DNA of 64,000 bases from Maea johnstoni. Lineage: Eukaryota > Annelida > Polychaeta > Spionida > Magelonidae. Under the pieces are notes generated by a model. It was not told the DNA's origin, ran no database searches, and saw only the letters and a program-made list of their open reading frames with translations. Numbering within the stretch: position 1 is the stretch's first letter; each line of letters opens with the position of its first letter. The position numbers and the translations under genes are program-made. This document shows, piece by piece, positions 1 through 22,210 of this stretch. The stretch is taken from assembly GCA_963942565.1 (NCBI GenBank), contig OZ012697.1:28715988-28779987 (forward strand), given 5' to 3'.

Positions 1-92
1 CTAATGAATACCAACATATCAGGGTTTAGATGGTCTACAAAAATCTTTGCATCCTTGTACTTTAGACGAAAGTAGCCTTAGCATTGGAAAGG
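1..92 (+). mobile_element. piggyBac-like MITE (family M1), right part
   Basis: This is the right-hand part of a roughly 205-bp repeat seen ten times in the first 21 kb. It ends in GGTTAAGG, so the TTAA footprint is at 93-96. The left part is outside the window. Confidence 0.6.
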
Positions 93-243
93 TTAAGGAA
101 TCGCAATGGACCAGGTAACAGCTGGTTACCTGTATGTGGGACTTCGACCTAATTACTTAAACACCGGACTGAATAGTCCTTAATATAAACGTTCTGACTA
201 TGTGAGCAGTTGTCTGAGCATGTCCGTTTAAGCCATCTTAATA

Positions 244-451
244 CTGTATAACTGGTTATTTTGGCGTGGTTTTTAATTTGGCGTTTTTTGGCGAATACCT
301 ATCAACGCCAAATTAAAGATCGCATAAAAATATGTCTACATGAAGATGGCGTTGTTCTGATTGCTCCAGACGCCAAAATAAATGCAGGGAAAATACTTTT
401 TTGAAAAAAAAACGCCAACTTAAGTACACGCCAAATTAACCAGTTTTACAG
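244..451. mobile_element. TA-flanked MITE with inverted termini
   Basis: The left end reads CTGTATAACTGGTTATTTTG. The right end is its near-perfect inverse (CAAATTAACCAGTTTTACAG). TA dinucleotides sit at 242-243 and 452-453, as expected of a Tc1/mariner-type target duplication. The motif TTGGCG and its inverse recur inside, so the copy can fold on itself. No coding capacity. Confidence 0.7.
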
Positions 452-636
452 TAATTAGGCAGGCATATATTCTGACCCAGTTAGATGCATGCCAAAGCTT
501 CCTTAGCTTTGATGTCCCATGGCTGCAGGCATGGGATCATGTAAAATTCTAGGCTTGAGTGCAATTTAAGCACAGAAATTGACTGTTTTACTGTACGTCT
601 TCCCTATTTGAAAATCGATTTTTGTCTTTTTTTCAG

Positions 637-840
637 ACAGGCGGGATTGAAAGGGCATGCCTATGCTCAGATTTTCTTGCCAATGATATGGTCATCAATG
701 ACATGTCTGCAGTGAACATTAAAGACCTCGGACAAGTTGTGTCGAAACTGTTAAAAAATCTTACAATTCGAAGACTGAATGCAGTGATGAAAAATGCCAA
801 TGAGTCCAGCACGGATGATTTTGAGATCACACATTTGTGA
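637..840 (+). CDS. Terminal coding exon of an unidentified host gene
   Basis: A pyrimidine run ending in TTTTTTTCAG (to 636) is followed by 67 sense codons and TGA at 838-840. The peptide opens TGGIERACLCSDFLAND and ends STDDFEITHL. The middle is probably helical, with the motif DLGQVVSKLLKNLTIRRLN. I do not recognise the family. The only in-frame ATGs lie well inside, and the stretch before 637 looks intronic, so I read this as the last exon of a gene whose other exons are left of the window. AATAAA signals at 1942 and 1962 would allow a 3' UTR of about 1.1 kb containing the MITE at 1438-1649. Open reading plus a good acceptor is the only support, so chance is not excluded. Confidence 0.5.
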   Translation, partial: TGGIERACLCSDFLANDMVINDMSAVNIKDLGQVVSKLLKNLTIRRLNAVMKNANESSTDDFEITHL

Positions 841-1437
841 GGCAGATTGCTGATGCGGGGGACGATGATCCGTCGGCAATCCAAATCAATTATCTATCAT
901 TATTTAAATCCACTCACATTTTTCTAATCGGATCCTTGTAAAATTGTTTTATGGTATTGTAGCCAGCGCACCACTGTTTCCTTACAGTACCAATTTATTT
1001 ATCAAATCAGTTAGCGAAAAGAACAATACATGGGTGAAGGTAGGGGTTACTGAATGGAAAAAAATGTCTCGCCTTGCCTGCAGTGGCGCCTGTGACATTG
1101 GCAAATGAGCTCAAGGCATTCAAAAATTTATGTTTTCTAAGTATAGTAAAACTAGATAAACAACGTCATTCTGATTATCTGTGATCATCGGCTGCGCAGT
1201 TAAACCAATAATTAACAAAGAAAATCTCTCCGAATCCTACCAATTTATATGTGTAATGTGAAAAAAGTGTGAAAAAATTCGTAGGTTTCTTTCTTTTAGA
1301 TTGTATTTAGTCATGTTAGAGTAAAGAATGAATGTAAAAATCTTACTGTTTCAGGGTTAAAGTTTCCCTTGAATCCCTCTCTCTACTTTTTCTAACTTCT
1401 AGCTTCTTCATCAGTCACCATTACTGTAAAACAAGTA
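841..1437 (+). other. Probable 3' UTR or intergenic sequence
   Basis: No open frame of note and no recognised repeat. If the exon at 637-840 is terminal this is its 3' UTR. Confidence 0.3.
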
Positions 1438-1649
1438 CTGTAGAACACGAAATTTCCGCGTGTGTTTATATATAGCGTACTTAGCGTGTGGTTCCGCTTC
1501 GCTATATATAAAAACGCTGTACTTTTTTATTACTGTACTGCAGCTGGCGCTGTCAGCGGCGGCTATCTTCGCTAACATAAAGATACGTTATGATGCAAAA
1601 CTCCCCAATTCGCTATACTTGGGACACGCGTGAATTTCGTGTTCTACAG
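1438..1649. mobile_element. TA-flanked MITE, 19-bp perfect inverted termini
   Basis: With the flanking TA included, the left end (1436-1454) reads TACTGTAGAACACGAAATT and the right end (1633-1651) is its exact inverse. Internal sequence includes CGCTATATATAAAAACGCTG. A second copy of the family lies at 8869-9404, there split by a SINE. TA duplication suggests Tc1/mariner-type mobilisation. Confidence 0.8.
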
Positions 1650-1941
1650 TATTCTTACAGGCATTTAATTTTCGCGCTGCCAATGATAGCGCCAAAATAA
1701 CACCTTTCAAATGAATATCCTGCTTTGTATCTGCTTTGTTTGAATGCTTGAATGCATGAATTTAAAGTAGCACAAATTACCTCCAACACGGCTCTCAAGC
1801 AAATTCTTAGCACCACATTGAAGCTGTATACAGTATGAAAAAGGTTCCTCAAGTTGTCAGTTTTCAGTTTAACGAATTTGATATGATTTATGTTTGTCAT
1901 TATATTTTCTGTCATTCTTGGCATTTACTGTTGTTGTGGGC

Positions 1942-1967
1942 AATAAACAGGGTATTTATGGAATAAA
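1942..1967 (+). promoter_or_regulatory. Candidate polyadenylation signals
   Basis: Two AATAAA hexamers at 1942 and 1962 are followed by a GT/T-rich stretch (TGTTGTTTTT near 1990). They could serve the gene whose last exon is at 637-840. Purely positional inference. Confidence 0.3.
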
Positions 1968-2350
1968 GTTACTCTTATAAAGATGTAAACTGTTGTTTTT
2001 AATCATCATCTCAACCATTCAAACATCCTCTAAAAGTATTCCTATCGTGTAAGAGATTTGCCTATCTCGGTCTACGCTCCTGTTAGATTTTCTAAAATGC
2101 ATTCCATATGTAGGATACAATAATCCCTTTGTAGGAAAAGAGGCAATTTTTAAGGTAATCAAAAAGTATGTATATACACCAACTTCTAGTATTTTGATTT
2201 TTATAGTGCTTTCTTTTAGTCTTTATACAGTCACTCATAAATTCGTGCGATGTTTATAATTCGAGAGCTGTTTGCAAAGCATTGTTGTTCAACCGTTTGA
2301 TAAACTAGCATTATATGGCTAAGTTACAAATTATGTACTTGTTAGACAAC

Positions 2351-2600
2351 TCAAAGGGATCCGCCGTTGCCTAGTCGTTATGATGCCTTGCTCCTATGCG
2401 AGAGTTTGCAGGTTCCAGTCTCCGCTTGATCCCCAAGTGGGTTGGCCTGGTCGTTATATAAATGTGCCGTCTATGGTCCTTCTGCAACTAAAAGACCCCC
2501 TGGAACTATTTGTGAAATACTCTATTAAGAATCAGTGGTCTAGGCCTGATATTTGGGTATATTACTATTCTGCAATTTCGATGGTCTAGCGCTCAGACTC
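2351..2600 (+). mobile_element. Possible tRNA-derived SINE
   Basis: The head contains TTGCCTAGTCGTTATGATG (A-box-like), and about 45 bases on GGTTCCAGTCTCCGC (B-box-like, compare GGTTCGAATCC). The body after 2440 matches nothing else here. I see no clear tail or target duplication. Confidence 0.35.
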
Positions 2601-3732
2601 AGGCGACTACCGAATTTCTTTGCGGTGGGCATAGGAAATATTCGATGCAGTTGAAACAGCATGATTACTACTATCTAGTAATCAGCGACATCTGACAGAA
2701 AGGTTCGAAAACGAGAAAAGAAAAGAGAGGATTTCATGTTTTCAGATGCAGATAAAGACAGGCTTGGGGCCAGTCAGGGTAGCAACTTCATTTACTTAGA
2801 TAAATTGAAAGGATGTGCGTTCATTCTTTTCAAACGAGCAGAAGTACGTTTGAGGAAAGAGACTGAGAAAAGACACATATTGGAGATTTTACCACTACTT
2901 GTTCACACCACGTCCTCACCATTAGAACAGCCCCCGTCCCATTCAATTACATTTAAACTTACTGGTTGCTGGTTGACTTACTCAAGTACATACAAACAGA
3001 GACATTTACATAGACTCTCCCTGATACAAACTTATACTAGAGATCAGACCAGACGGACCTTACAATCGAGGCACTACTAGGTAAAACTGATATAAATGCT
3101 TCAAAAGAAGCATAGCTTGAAAATATATTTATCAGATATAGAATGTAGCTTTAAAGTCTAGAGATGGTGTTGGTTAATAGTTGTAAATACAGCCAACCAA
3201 GCACCCATGAAGAACGTTAAACATTGAGGGGTAATTAAATGCTATGTGCTTGGGAGGGAGACAACTACAGACCAGATATATGTATACATACATACGTCAT
3301 ATTTCTATATTTGCAATCATGTATATTCTCAAGTTTTGTTTTTTAAACCTATACTATAAGATATTGTATACGTATGATTGTGTAATTATATTTAGTATTT
3401 ACATTGAATCTTAGATGAATGAAACAAGCATCTAATGCAATACTTCTCCCGACTGTGCGCTCACTGTGATTGTAGCATTGAGAAGGATATTTATTATATA
3501 TTCTTAGATTACTGCGTAGAAGAGACTAAGTGTCAGTTTGAAAGGTGGTGGATGATGTGGATAGTCACGAAAATAAGTCACGAATCAGTCCAGCCCTGCT
3601 ACACGCCCATACCTCTACGTGAAATGTATCACGGCTTTAAACACTTCCTTGTAAACACGTACTCTGATTGGCTCCTTGCTTTATTACGCACATCGACACA
3701 GTGTGTGATTCCATTGAATTATAAAAAAACTA
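2601..3732. other. No gene recognised
   Basis: AT-rich sequence with open frames of up to 114 codons (2736-3080, 3435-3737). They lack splice signals, domain motifs or codon bias I can see. Confidence 0.4.
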
Positions 3733-5637
3733 AATAGTGTAGCAGCAGAGGCCCAAACAGTGGCTTATGTTAGGAGTAACCCCAACCGGCGGTAGACCCA
3801 GAAGGACTCAATTCTAGAGGGAAAGTGTGCATTGAGCATGAAATATTTTGATGGAAAACGCGAAGTTGTGCGGAGAAAGGCGCCCGCGACCGCATGTCAA
3901 TGGCTGTTATAGTTGTATCTCACTACACTCTATTGATAACTTGAACAAACGAGCTTTTGTTGTAGTTAGATATGATCCCATGATATGATGTGTGCTTCAT
4001 GCACGAGTCCACCCAGCTGAACGGCACCAGCCTACACCGCCCCCCTCCCCCTAATTGTTGGCGCGCAACAGTTCAAAGGAACTGACACCAGTCTATCCAA
4101 TGCAACGCACGCGACTGGAAGGACTGGCTCTATAGTCTATATACACGCGGTCGCGAGAGTCGCCGAACAACAACGAACAGGTAATCTCCATTTTTTATGA
4201 TTAAGACACAAGCGACGCCAAACATTCAACATTTTATCTACAGCATTTTATTGACAGACAATCATGATAAAAAAAAATTTAGCGTGATAAAACACATTGT
4301 ACATTTAAAAAAAAGTAACAGACGATGCCGTCACTATATCACTTCGCATCGCTACTCGCCGCAATCACCGAACAACATAGGTGTATCCCAACACTTCGTC
4401 AAGAAAAATTCCGTAAAAGATCACGCCTATAACCAACATATAGGGCGCCTAAACACTAACGACGCCACGGATTCAACATTCCACTGACAGACGATAATAA
4501 CAGAATGCTTAGAAGTGTGTAATACACGCACTGTCGGGTTATTTGTGTGGTCACGTGATCACTCGTTGTCCACTTAATCCGCTAAGAGATATTACTGGAG
4601 ATGTGTGAGCGCTGCTAAAATTATTGGTATAGCTGTCAAGACAGCCACAATCAGAGAATTGGCGCACGAACGTCAAGCAGCATCATACATCACATGAAAG
4701 GGAAGAATCTCAGGACTCAGAAACTGTGTGATGCCGGAACCGAAAAGTTGTACAAGCAGAGACATCACACCGTTTCCATGGCAACCTTTTTGAAGTAGTG
4801 AAAACACTGATAAATTATTTTTCAATTAAATTCTTATTTGGTGGCCTTCTTACCAACATTCCTCATTCAAATTACTCTTGATAATTAATAAGGTCCTTGT
4901 CAAGTAAAAAAAGTGAAATAAAATGTTCAAGAAGTGTTTGCAATAATTGACCTCACATTTAGGGTACATATGTAGAAACGGGTAAGAATTGAGTATTTTG
5001 GACCTTAAAGTTTTTTATGAAAGGCTTATATAAAGTTGTTCAGGCAAGCAATATATATTTTCAGGAAGTGGGCACTTTAAGCTTTCATTTGATGTAGGAT
5101 GCCTGGTCTACCGCCGGTTGGGGTCCATCCCCAAATCTGGCCATTTGCTGGGGGGGGGGGGGGGGGGGGGCACTCAGGTACAGAGGGGGGGGGGGGGGCA
5201 TCCGCGTTACGTATTTAGCATGAAAGAAGTGTACTTTTTTGTACCCAGGTAAGAAGTATGGGGGTCAAAATCCCCTTACAATTCACGAAATATACGCGGC
5301 TCTGACGCCGAGTGACTCCCGAAGTGACTTGGCTTCCGAGTTTGCTGCCGCCACTTGCTGCCGCTAAACACGCAGAGGATTATAACATCTTAAGTTAAAA
5401 TACGTGTTCCCGTTCATCCAATGTCAGTGTTTTGATAGAAAAAGGGGTGTTTATTAGATGGAAAAAATCAGCGTTTTATTAAAATAAGGGTGCTTTTTTG
5501 GCCAGAAAACAGTACTTTAGAGGTATTTTTAAATTTTGATAACGAGCGTATACGCCCCCCCCCCCTAAACGAGCGTATGCGCCCCCCTAAATACCCAAGT
5601 TCCCCCCCCCCCCCCCCGGATTTGCTGCTACACTAAA
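3733..5637. mobile_element. TIR element of unknown superfamily, split by a hAT-like MITE
   Basis: ACCCCAACCGGCGGTAGACC (3779-3798) is exactly inverted at 5105-5124. The arms extend outward to TAGTGTAGCAGCA (about 3736) and TGCTGCTACACTA (about 5624-5636) once the hAT-like MITE at 5151-5619 is discounted. Without that insert the element is about 1.4 kb. Inside are two diverged direct repeats containing ATTCAACATT...CTGACAGAC-type text (about 4210-4260 and 4455-4495), but no protein I recognise. The GC-rich stretch 4030-4190 with TATATACACGCGG could be a promoter, but nothing confirms it. Confidence 0.5.
5151..5619. mobile_element. hAT-like MITE with G-run termini, copy 1
   Basis: The left end is a long G run followed by CACTCAGGTACAGAGG. 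The right end is the inverse, CCCAAGTTCC and a C run. The 8-bp duplication ATTTGCTG is perfect at 5143-5150 and 5620-5627. The body matches the copy at 55485-55950 closely (shared GGGGTCAAAATCCCCTTACA). An 8-bp duplication is the hAT hallmark. Non-coding. Confidence 0.85.
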
Positions 5638-6019
5638 AGAGTGTTTCCTTGACGCCTTAGCACATGTAGATACAATGCAAGGATCGGTGGTGTGTCAATT
5701 CTTTAGAGCTTACAGACCAATAGTGTTTTCTCATACCTTAGATGAACAGATCGAAATTCGTGCTCATACTCACCTTTCCTAAGGTACGTACTATTTAGAA
5801 TACATTAGATTTAAATTCTACCAGAAAGAAAAAATGAGATGAGGAGAGACGATACTGTACATAAACAAATTAATTTAGTTCCTTAAGTCTAAGTTATTAC
5901 TATCTGTTTTATTTAGGTTGTGTTCATTATCATTTTCAAGCGAATTCTGTACAACAATTTCAGAAAAGAATAGTCAGTGGTGTAATTTTTACATTTCATT
6001 TAGTTCATACCATAATGCA

Positions 6020-6131
6020 GGTGTGAACGGCAGAATTAAAAAAAAATGTTGTTCTTCTGGAGAATTTTTTTTTCAAATCCACCGTTTTCCAAAACCAGCG
6101 AAACATTCTAATTTTTTCTGCCGTTCACACC
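6020..6131. mobile_element. 112-bp MITE with GCA target duplication
   Basis: GGTGTGAACGGCAGAA at the left end is inverted at the right (TTCTGCCGTTCACACC). GCA flanks both sides (6017-6019, 6132-6134). A 3-bp duplication suggests PIF/Harbinger, although the site is not the usual TTA/TAA. Confidence 0.6.
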
Positions 6132-6594
6132 GCACCATCGTAATGTATTTTAGTTTAGAAGTTTAGAAAAAATGACAGTATTGCACGTATGCCTCACTCC
6201 GTAGTGCGATAGCCCCCTCATCCTAGTCTAGCCCTGCCAAAGCTTGGTAGTTTCTGCAGAGGCTTAAATACAATAACTGTGTATAGTGTCTCACATTGCC
6301 TTTTTCTTATATTTTCAAATGTATGCTCATTTAATTATATCAATATTTCTTTTATTGACTTCGCACTACCTGAGCGAAAAGTTATTTAGCAGTGACCAAA
6401 TCCACATGACAAGACATACGGTTACTGCATGTCATAAAATAAATAATTCTTCACGGCATCCATTATTGGATACATGAATTACTTACATTAATAATTACAT
6501 TACTACATCTGTTTATTAACCAATACGAATTGCATAACTCTTTCTTCGTATTTTCTTTTATAGCTGTATTATTTACGATGGACCAAGAGCAAAT

Positions 6595-6735
6595 AAAAAA
6601 ACGTTTTATTTTCACGACCGTTTTTGTGGGGAGGAAATTAACAACTTTTTATTTTCATCGTTTTTTGGGGAGAGAAAATAAAAAACTTTATTTTCACGCC
6701 CTTTTTTCTGGGGAGAGAAAATAAAACTATTTTTT
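6595..6735. repeat. Short tandem repeat of about 55 bp, three units
   Basis: Units share TTTATTTTCACG...TTTTT..GGGGAGAGAAAATAAA and remain open in several frames because of composition. No sign that it is translated. Confidence 0.6.
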
Positions 6736-7075
6736 TCGACCAATCTAGAGGAAGGGTAAATAAATCTTTATTTTTATTCACAATGATCGGTTGCCTTTCT
6801 AACCTTCTCATCGGAGCTATCTTTATTTCAAATAGCAAAATGTGGCTGGCTCCCGAGGAAGGGGTAACAAGTAAGAAACTACAATTTTGACAATTTAGCC
6901 TATACAAAGTGTTCATTGCATGAAAGGTCTTCTGATGATGAATACATTAAACATCACGGATCACAGCAGGATGTCCGAATTTTTGCAGTAAAAAAGACAT
7001 GCATCTAGAATTAGTCACAGCTACGTATGCGGCCAATCCTTGCTCTGAAAACTTCCTACAGCACAGCAAATTTAA

Positions 7076-7278
7076 CCCTTACGCAGCTGCTGGCTAATTT
7101 GGTCATTACAAAATGATCCGAATAACTTAAGAAATGACTGAAACCCTGGCAAATGGGTACTCATTTGGGAATACACGGCGAGAGCTCTCCAATGAATAAC
7201 AACATAACAGGGTTTATATGATTTACAATTTTTTGCCTCCTGATGCTTTGGATGAAAACAGCCTTAGCATTGGGAGGG
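7076..7278 (+). mobile_element. piggyBac-like MITE M1
   Basis: Complete copy: TTAA (7072-7075), then CCCTTACGCAGCTGCTGGC at the left; ...GCATTGGGAGGG and TTAA (7279-7282) at the right. TTAA footprint with CCC/GGG ends fits piggyBac-type transposition (inference; no transposase here). Confidence 0.7.
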
Positions 7279-7282
7279 TTAA

Positions 7283-7870
7283 GGATATGGATTTAATAAT
7301 AGTAGATGCTCCTATTTTCGGAAACTATGATGGTGGAACTCCATCGCATTCTTAGCCATAAACCAATTAATACTAATGATAATAAATCATACATAAGATA
7401 GAAAAAGACAAAGATAGATATATTTTAAGTTGAGATAGAAATAGTTGGTCATTAGCCCTTAAAACAAATAATTTCTACACCGCATGTAGGTTACTGAAAA
7501 TTATGTAGATTTTAGAGTCTTGCCTCCTTACACTTAGAGAAGAATATCAGCTGAAAACTTGAGAAAATGCTGTGCTTTGGTCTCTACCTTGAATTCTTTC
7601 TCAGAAAAAAGTTAGGTTGTTATTTATTAACCATCTTGTGAGAAAGGCACTCAAAAAAGGGAAAGCATGAAAAAAACAAAATCGTAAGATATTTTTTTTG
7701 TTTATTTTTCTGCTTGCAAAGCATCATGGCCATGCGTAACAACTTTCTTCTACAATACAAAATTCTAAGATAATGCCATATAAGGTTTTAAAACTTGAGG
7801 AATGTTACAAGTAATTACATACACGCATGACAACGTCGTTCATTCCATGTAGAAGTATTACCAACCAGTA
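7283..7870. other. No gene recognised
   Basis: AT-rich unique sequence without splice-bounded frames or repeats that I can match. Confidence 0.4.
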
Positions 7871-7872
7871 AG

Positions 7873-7960
7873 GGGCCTGCCCCAGAGGCGGAATGGTCTA
7901 AGGCATTGCCACTGATTACTCGCTGACTCACAACTGCCCACGCTCTAATCATTGCAGGGA
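7873..7960 (+). mobile_element. SINE head (tRNA-like), family S2
   Basis: GAGGCGGAATGGTCTAAGGC followed by CATTGCCACTGATTACTCGC matches the start of the SINE at 17663-17860 (GGCCCAGTGGTATAAAGCAT, then TGCCACTGAC). It runs straight into the minisatellite at 7961, whose unit is the body of the same SINE. Confidence 0.55.
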
Positions 7961-8466
7961 GAAAGTGAGGAAGTTGCCAGTGACTTGTGGTTAGGGGATG
8001 GTTTCAGCTAAATACTCGTGAAAGTGAGGAAGTTGCCAGTGATTTGTGGTTAGGGGATGGTTTCAGCTAGGTACTCTAGAAAGTGAGGAAGTTGCCAGTG
8101 ACTTGTGGATGGTTTCAGCTAAATACTCGTGAAAGTGGGGAAGTTGCCAGTGATTTGTGGTTAGGGGATGGTTTCAGCTAGGTACTCTAGAAAGTGAGGA
8201 AGTTGCCAGTGACTTGTGGATGGTTTCAGCTAAATACTCGTGAAAGTGAGGAAGTTGCCAGTGATTTGTGGTTAGGGGATGGTTTCAGCTAGGTACTCTA
8301 GAAAGTGAGGAAGTTGCCAGTGACTTGTGGATGGTTTCAGCTAAATACTCGTGAAAGTGGGGAAGTTGCCAGTGATTTGTGGTTAGGGGATGGTTTCAGC
8401 TAGGTACTCTAGAAAGTGAGGAAGTTGCCAGTGACTTGGGGTTAGGGGATGGTTTCAGCTAGGTTA
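7961..8466. repeat. 59/52-bp higher-order minisatellite derived from a SINE body
   Basis: Nine units begin GAAAGTGAGGAAGTTGCCAG at 7961, 8020, 8079, 8131, 8190, 8242, 8301, 8353 and 8412. After the first two, 52- and 59-bp units alternate; the short unit lacks TTAGGGG. The array is therefore a repeating 111-bp dimer. Each unit aligns with the SINE body at 17740-17800 (GGTTGCCATTGACTT ... GGTACTC). A C run follows at 8466. Confidence 0.85.
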
Positions 8467-8795
8467 CCCCCCCCCCCCCCCCACTTACATTTACTGCTCG
8501 GCTGCAATGTAGCAGGTCATTATAAATTCCAACACCAGTCAAGTGACTCCTGCTCTTCATTCATTCATTCCATCTATTAAGCAGAGTTTATTGTATGATT
8601 ACTGAAAGAAATTTGGAAAACCAAACAGGTATTCAGAATTGTTCTTTTCTATCACAAAACAACAGAGCACTTGACAAAGTATTCAATACATGTATTACCA
8701 ATTCTGCTATGAATGGTCACTACGCATTAAAGGAAACATAAGATATAAAATTGCAATCATTACATTCAAGCATGTATTTATGTAATATACATATA

Positions 8796-8811
<16 letters not shown>

Positions 8812-8868
<57 letters not shown>
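8812..8868. repeat. (TA)n microsatellite, left block
   Basis: Uninterrupted TA repeat that becomes the left flank of the TA-targeting MITE at 8869; it continues beyond that element at 9405. Confidence 0.9.
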
Positions 8869-8874
<6 letters not shown>

Positions 8875-9398
8875 AACACACAATGTTAGCGTCTGTTTAT
8901 ATGTAGCATACATAGCATGGGGACAAAGTAGCTCAGTTGGTTAGGTGTCGGACTAGTAATCAGAGGGTCGCTGGTTCGATTCCCGGCCACTCCGGGCACT
9001 TTGGTCGTTCTTGGGCAAAACAGTTTATTCCATATTGCTTCAGTCTACCCAGCTGCAAAATGGGTACCTAGCATACATAAGGCAGTGCTTAGAGTGTGTG
9101 CGCTATATGCTGCCAGTTGCTCTGGAATATCCCCCGGGGGATTGAAATGGTTTCTGTATGTACAGTGCCTGCTAGGGGAGGAAGGTCGTGTGAGCACTTC
9201 GGTGGATACAAGACTATAAACCGAATACCTTTACCTTTACATAGCATGTGGTTCCGCTTCACTATATATAAAAACGCTGTACCTTTTATTTAGTGTACTG
9301 GCCCTGTCAGCGGCGGCTACAGTCGCTAACATAAAGATACGCTATGATGCGAAAATTCCCCAATTCGCTATATTTTGGACACGCGTCATATATGTGTT

Positions 9399-9404
<6 letters not shown>
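8869..9404. mobile_element. TA-flanked MITE interrupted by a SINE
   Basis: Second copy of the 1438-1649 family: CTGTAGAACAC at the left, GTGTTCTACAG at the right, body GTGGTTCCGCTTC...AAAAACGCTGTA shared. It sits in (TA)n on both sides. About 318 bp of SINE plus one 11-bp duplication interrupt it. Confidence 0.8.
8920..9237 (+). mobile_element. tRNA-derived SINE with 11-bp target duplication
   Basis: Starts with a tRNA-like head: AGTAGCTCAGTTGGTTAGG is an A box, GGTTCGATTCC a B box, and the anticodon loop CTAGTAA would read AGT. The body has CCAGCTGCAAAATGGGTACC, a text I associate with conserved-domain SINEs of marine animals (recollection, not searched). The tail is a CCTTTA-type simple repeat. 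TACATAGCATG occurs at 8909-8919 and 9238-9248, a clean retroposition duplication. The T arm mispairs, so it is not a working tRNA gene. Confidence 0.85.
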
Positions 9405-9574
<170 letters not shown>

Positions 9575-11003
9575 CATATACATACATGGGTCACTTTTCC
9601 TTTGAACTTGTGAATCTTGTGCCCTGAGAACCCTTTTGGGGGAGGGCCACTTTTCTTGTGAATTTGTCTTAAGAAATAATGCAGTTTGTGCCCTGAGGAC
9701 CCTTTGGGGGAGGGTCACTTCCGTTGTGAACTTGTGTTAAGAAATAATGCAGCTTGTGCCCAAAGAATCCTTTGGGGGAGGGCCACTTTGGTTGTGAATG
9801 TATCTTATGAAATAATGCAGTTTGTGGGGAGGGTCACTTTCTTTTGAACTTATGTTATGGAATAATACCTCTTGTGCCCTGAGAACCTGTTGGGGGAGGG
9901 TCACTTTGGTTGTGGATTCTCTTATGCAACGACCTAGTTAATGCCCAGCAAACCTCTAGCTTGTGCACTTGTCTTATGAAATAACATAGTTTATGCCCAG
10001 CAAACCTCTAGCTTGTGCACTTGTCTTATGAAATAACATAGTTTATGCCCAGCGAACCTCTAGCTTGTGAACTTGTCTTATGAAATAACATAGTTTATGC
10101 CCAGCGAACCTCTAGCTTGTGAACTTGCCTTATGAAATAACATAGTTTATGCCCAGCAAACCTCTAGCTTGTGAACTTGTCTTATGAAATAACATAGTTT
10201 ATGCCCAGCAAACCTCTAGCTTGTGAACTTGTCTTATGAAATAACATAGTTTATGCCCAGCGAACCTCTAGCTTGTGAACTTGTCTTATGAAATAACATA
10301 GTTTATGCCCAGCGAACCTCTAGCTTGTGAACTTGTCTTATGAAATATCATAGTTTATGCCCAGCGAACCTCTAGCTTGTGAACGTGTCTTATGAAATAA
10401 CATAGTTTATGCCTGGCGAAACTCTAGCTTGTGAACTTGTCTTATGAAATAACATAGTTTATGCCTGGCGAAACTCTAGCTTGTGAACTTGTCTTATGAA
10501 ATATCATAGTTTATGCCCAGCGAACCTCTAGCTTGTGAACTTGTCTTATGAAATAACATAGTTTATGCCTAGCGAAACTCTAGCTTGTGAACTTGCCTTA
10601 TGAAATAACATAGTTTATACCCAGCGAACCTCTAGCTTGTGAACTTGTCTTATGAAATAACATAGTTTATGCCTGGCGAAACTCTAGCTTGTGAACTTGC
10701 CTTTTGAAATAACATAGTTTATGCCCTCCAGACCTCTAGCAGAGGGTCACTGTTGTGGACTAGTATTGTGAAAAACACTCTTTTTTTACTAATAGAACCC
10801 TTTGGTTGAGGATCACTTTTCTTGTGAACTTGTCCTATGACATAACACAGTTTGTCGTCTGGGAGCCCTTTAGGGAAAGGTCACTTTTCGTGTGGACTTG
10901 TCTCAAGAAATAATGCAGTTTATGTGCGGAGGATATTATGAAAAACACTCTTTTTTACTCTTGGAACCCTTTGGGGCAGGGTCACTTTTCTTGTGAACTT
11001 GTG

Positions 11004-21848
<10,845 letters not shown>

Positions 21849-22170
21849 ACCAGGAACGCTGTGACCAATTGATGACTAAATTCTACATCCACCACCATCG
21901 ATTGTCGATAGGCTCACAAACACAGTCCACAGTCCAAACGTTTCGACTTGGTCTTGAAAACGATACGAGCAAATACACCTCGAAACCGGTAGAGTACTCG
22001 GCTTACAGATACTTGCTAGGCTCTGTCCTCATCCATTACCAATCTCTGGTAATGCGTTTGAATCTGATTCTAAAAAAGAGGAAGATTTTGTTTGTTGGAG
22101 TCGTATGTTACCGGAGTTTTTGGTCGATTCTCGATGTGTATAGCTTAACTGCTTGACCTAGATAACTGAG

Positions 22171-22178
22171 TGACGTCA
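22171..22178. promoter_or_regulatory. CRE palindrome upstream of the LRR gene
   Basis: TGACGTCA, the full CREB/ATF site, about 325 bp upstream of the start codon and just inside the 24-bp minisatellite boundary. Position suggests a promoter element; no TATA box is evident. Confidence 0.45.
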
Positions 22179-22210
22179 TCATCGCTTGAGCAACATGTAA
22201 ACAGAGAGCA

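Noticed and set aside
4197-4487. 96-codon frame downstream of a TATA-like, GC-rich stretch
   Set aside because: No domain, biased only by A-richness, and located inside a TIR element; promoter-like look is weak.
3779-5124. CACTA-type transposon because of CACTA near one end
   Set aside because: The CACTA/TAGTG words point the wrong way relative to the element ends, and no 3-bp duplication is secure.
7961-8466. CRISPR-like regular array
   Set aside because: No unique spacers between repeats; contiguous minisatellite units in a eukaryotic genome.
8921-8995. Possible functional tRNA-Thr(AGT) gene
   Set aside because: A and B boxes are present but the T arm and anticodon stem mispair, the body and tail are SINE-like, and an 11-bp target duplication encloses it.
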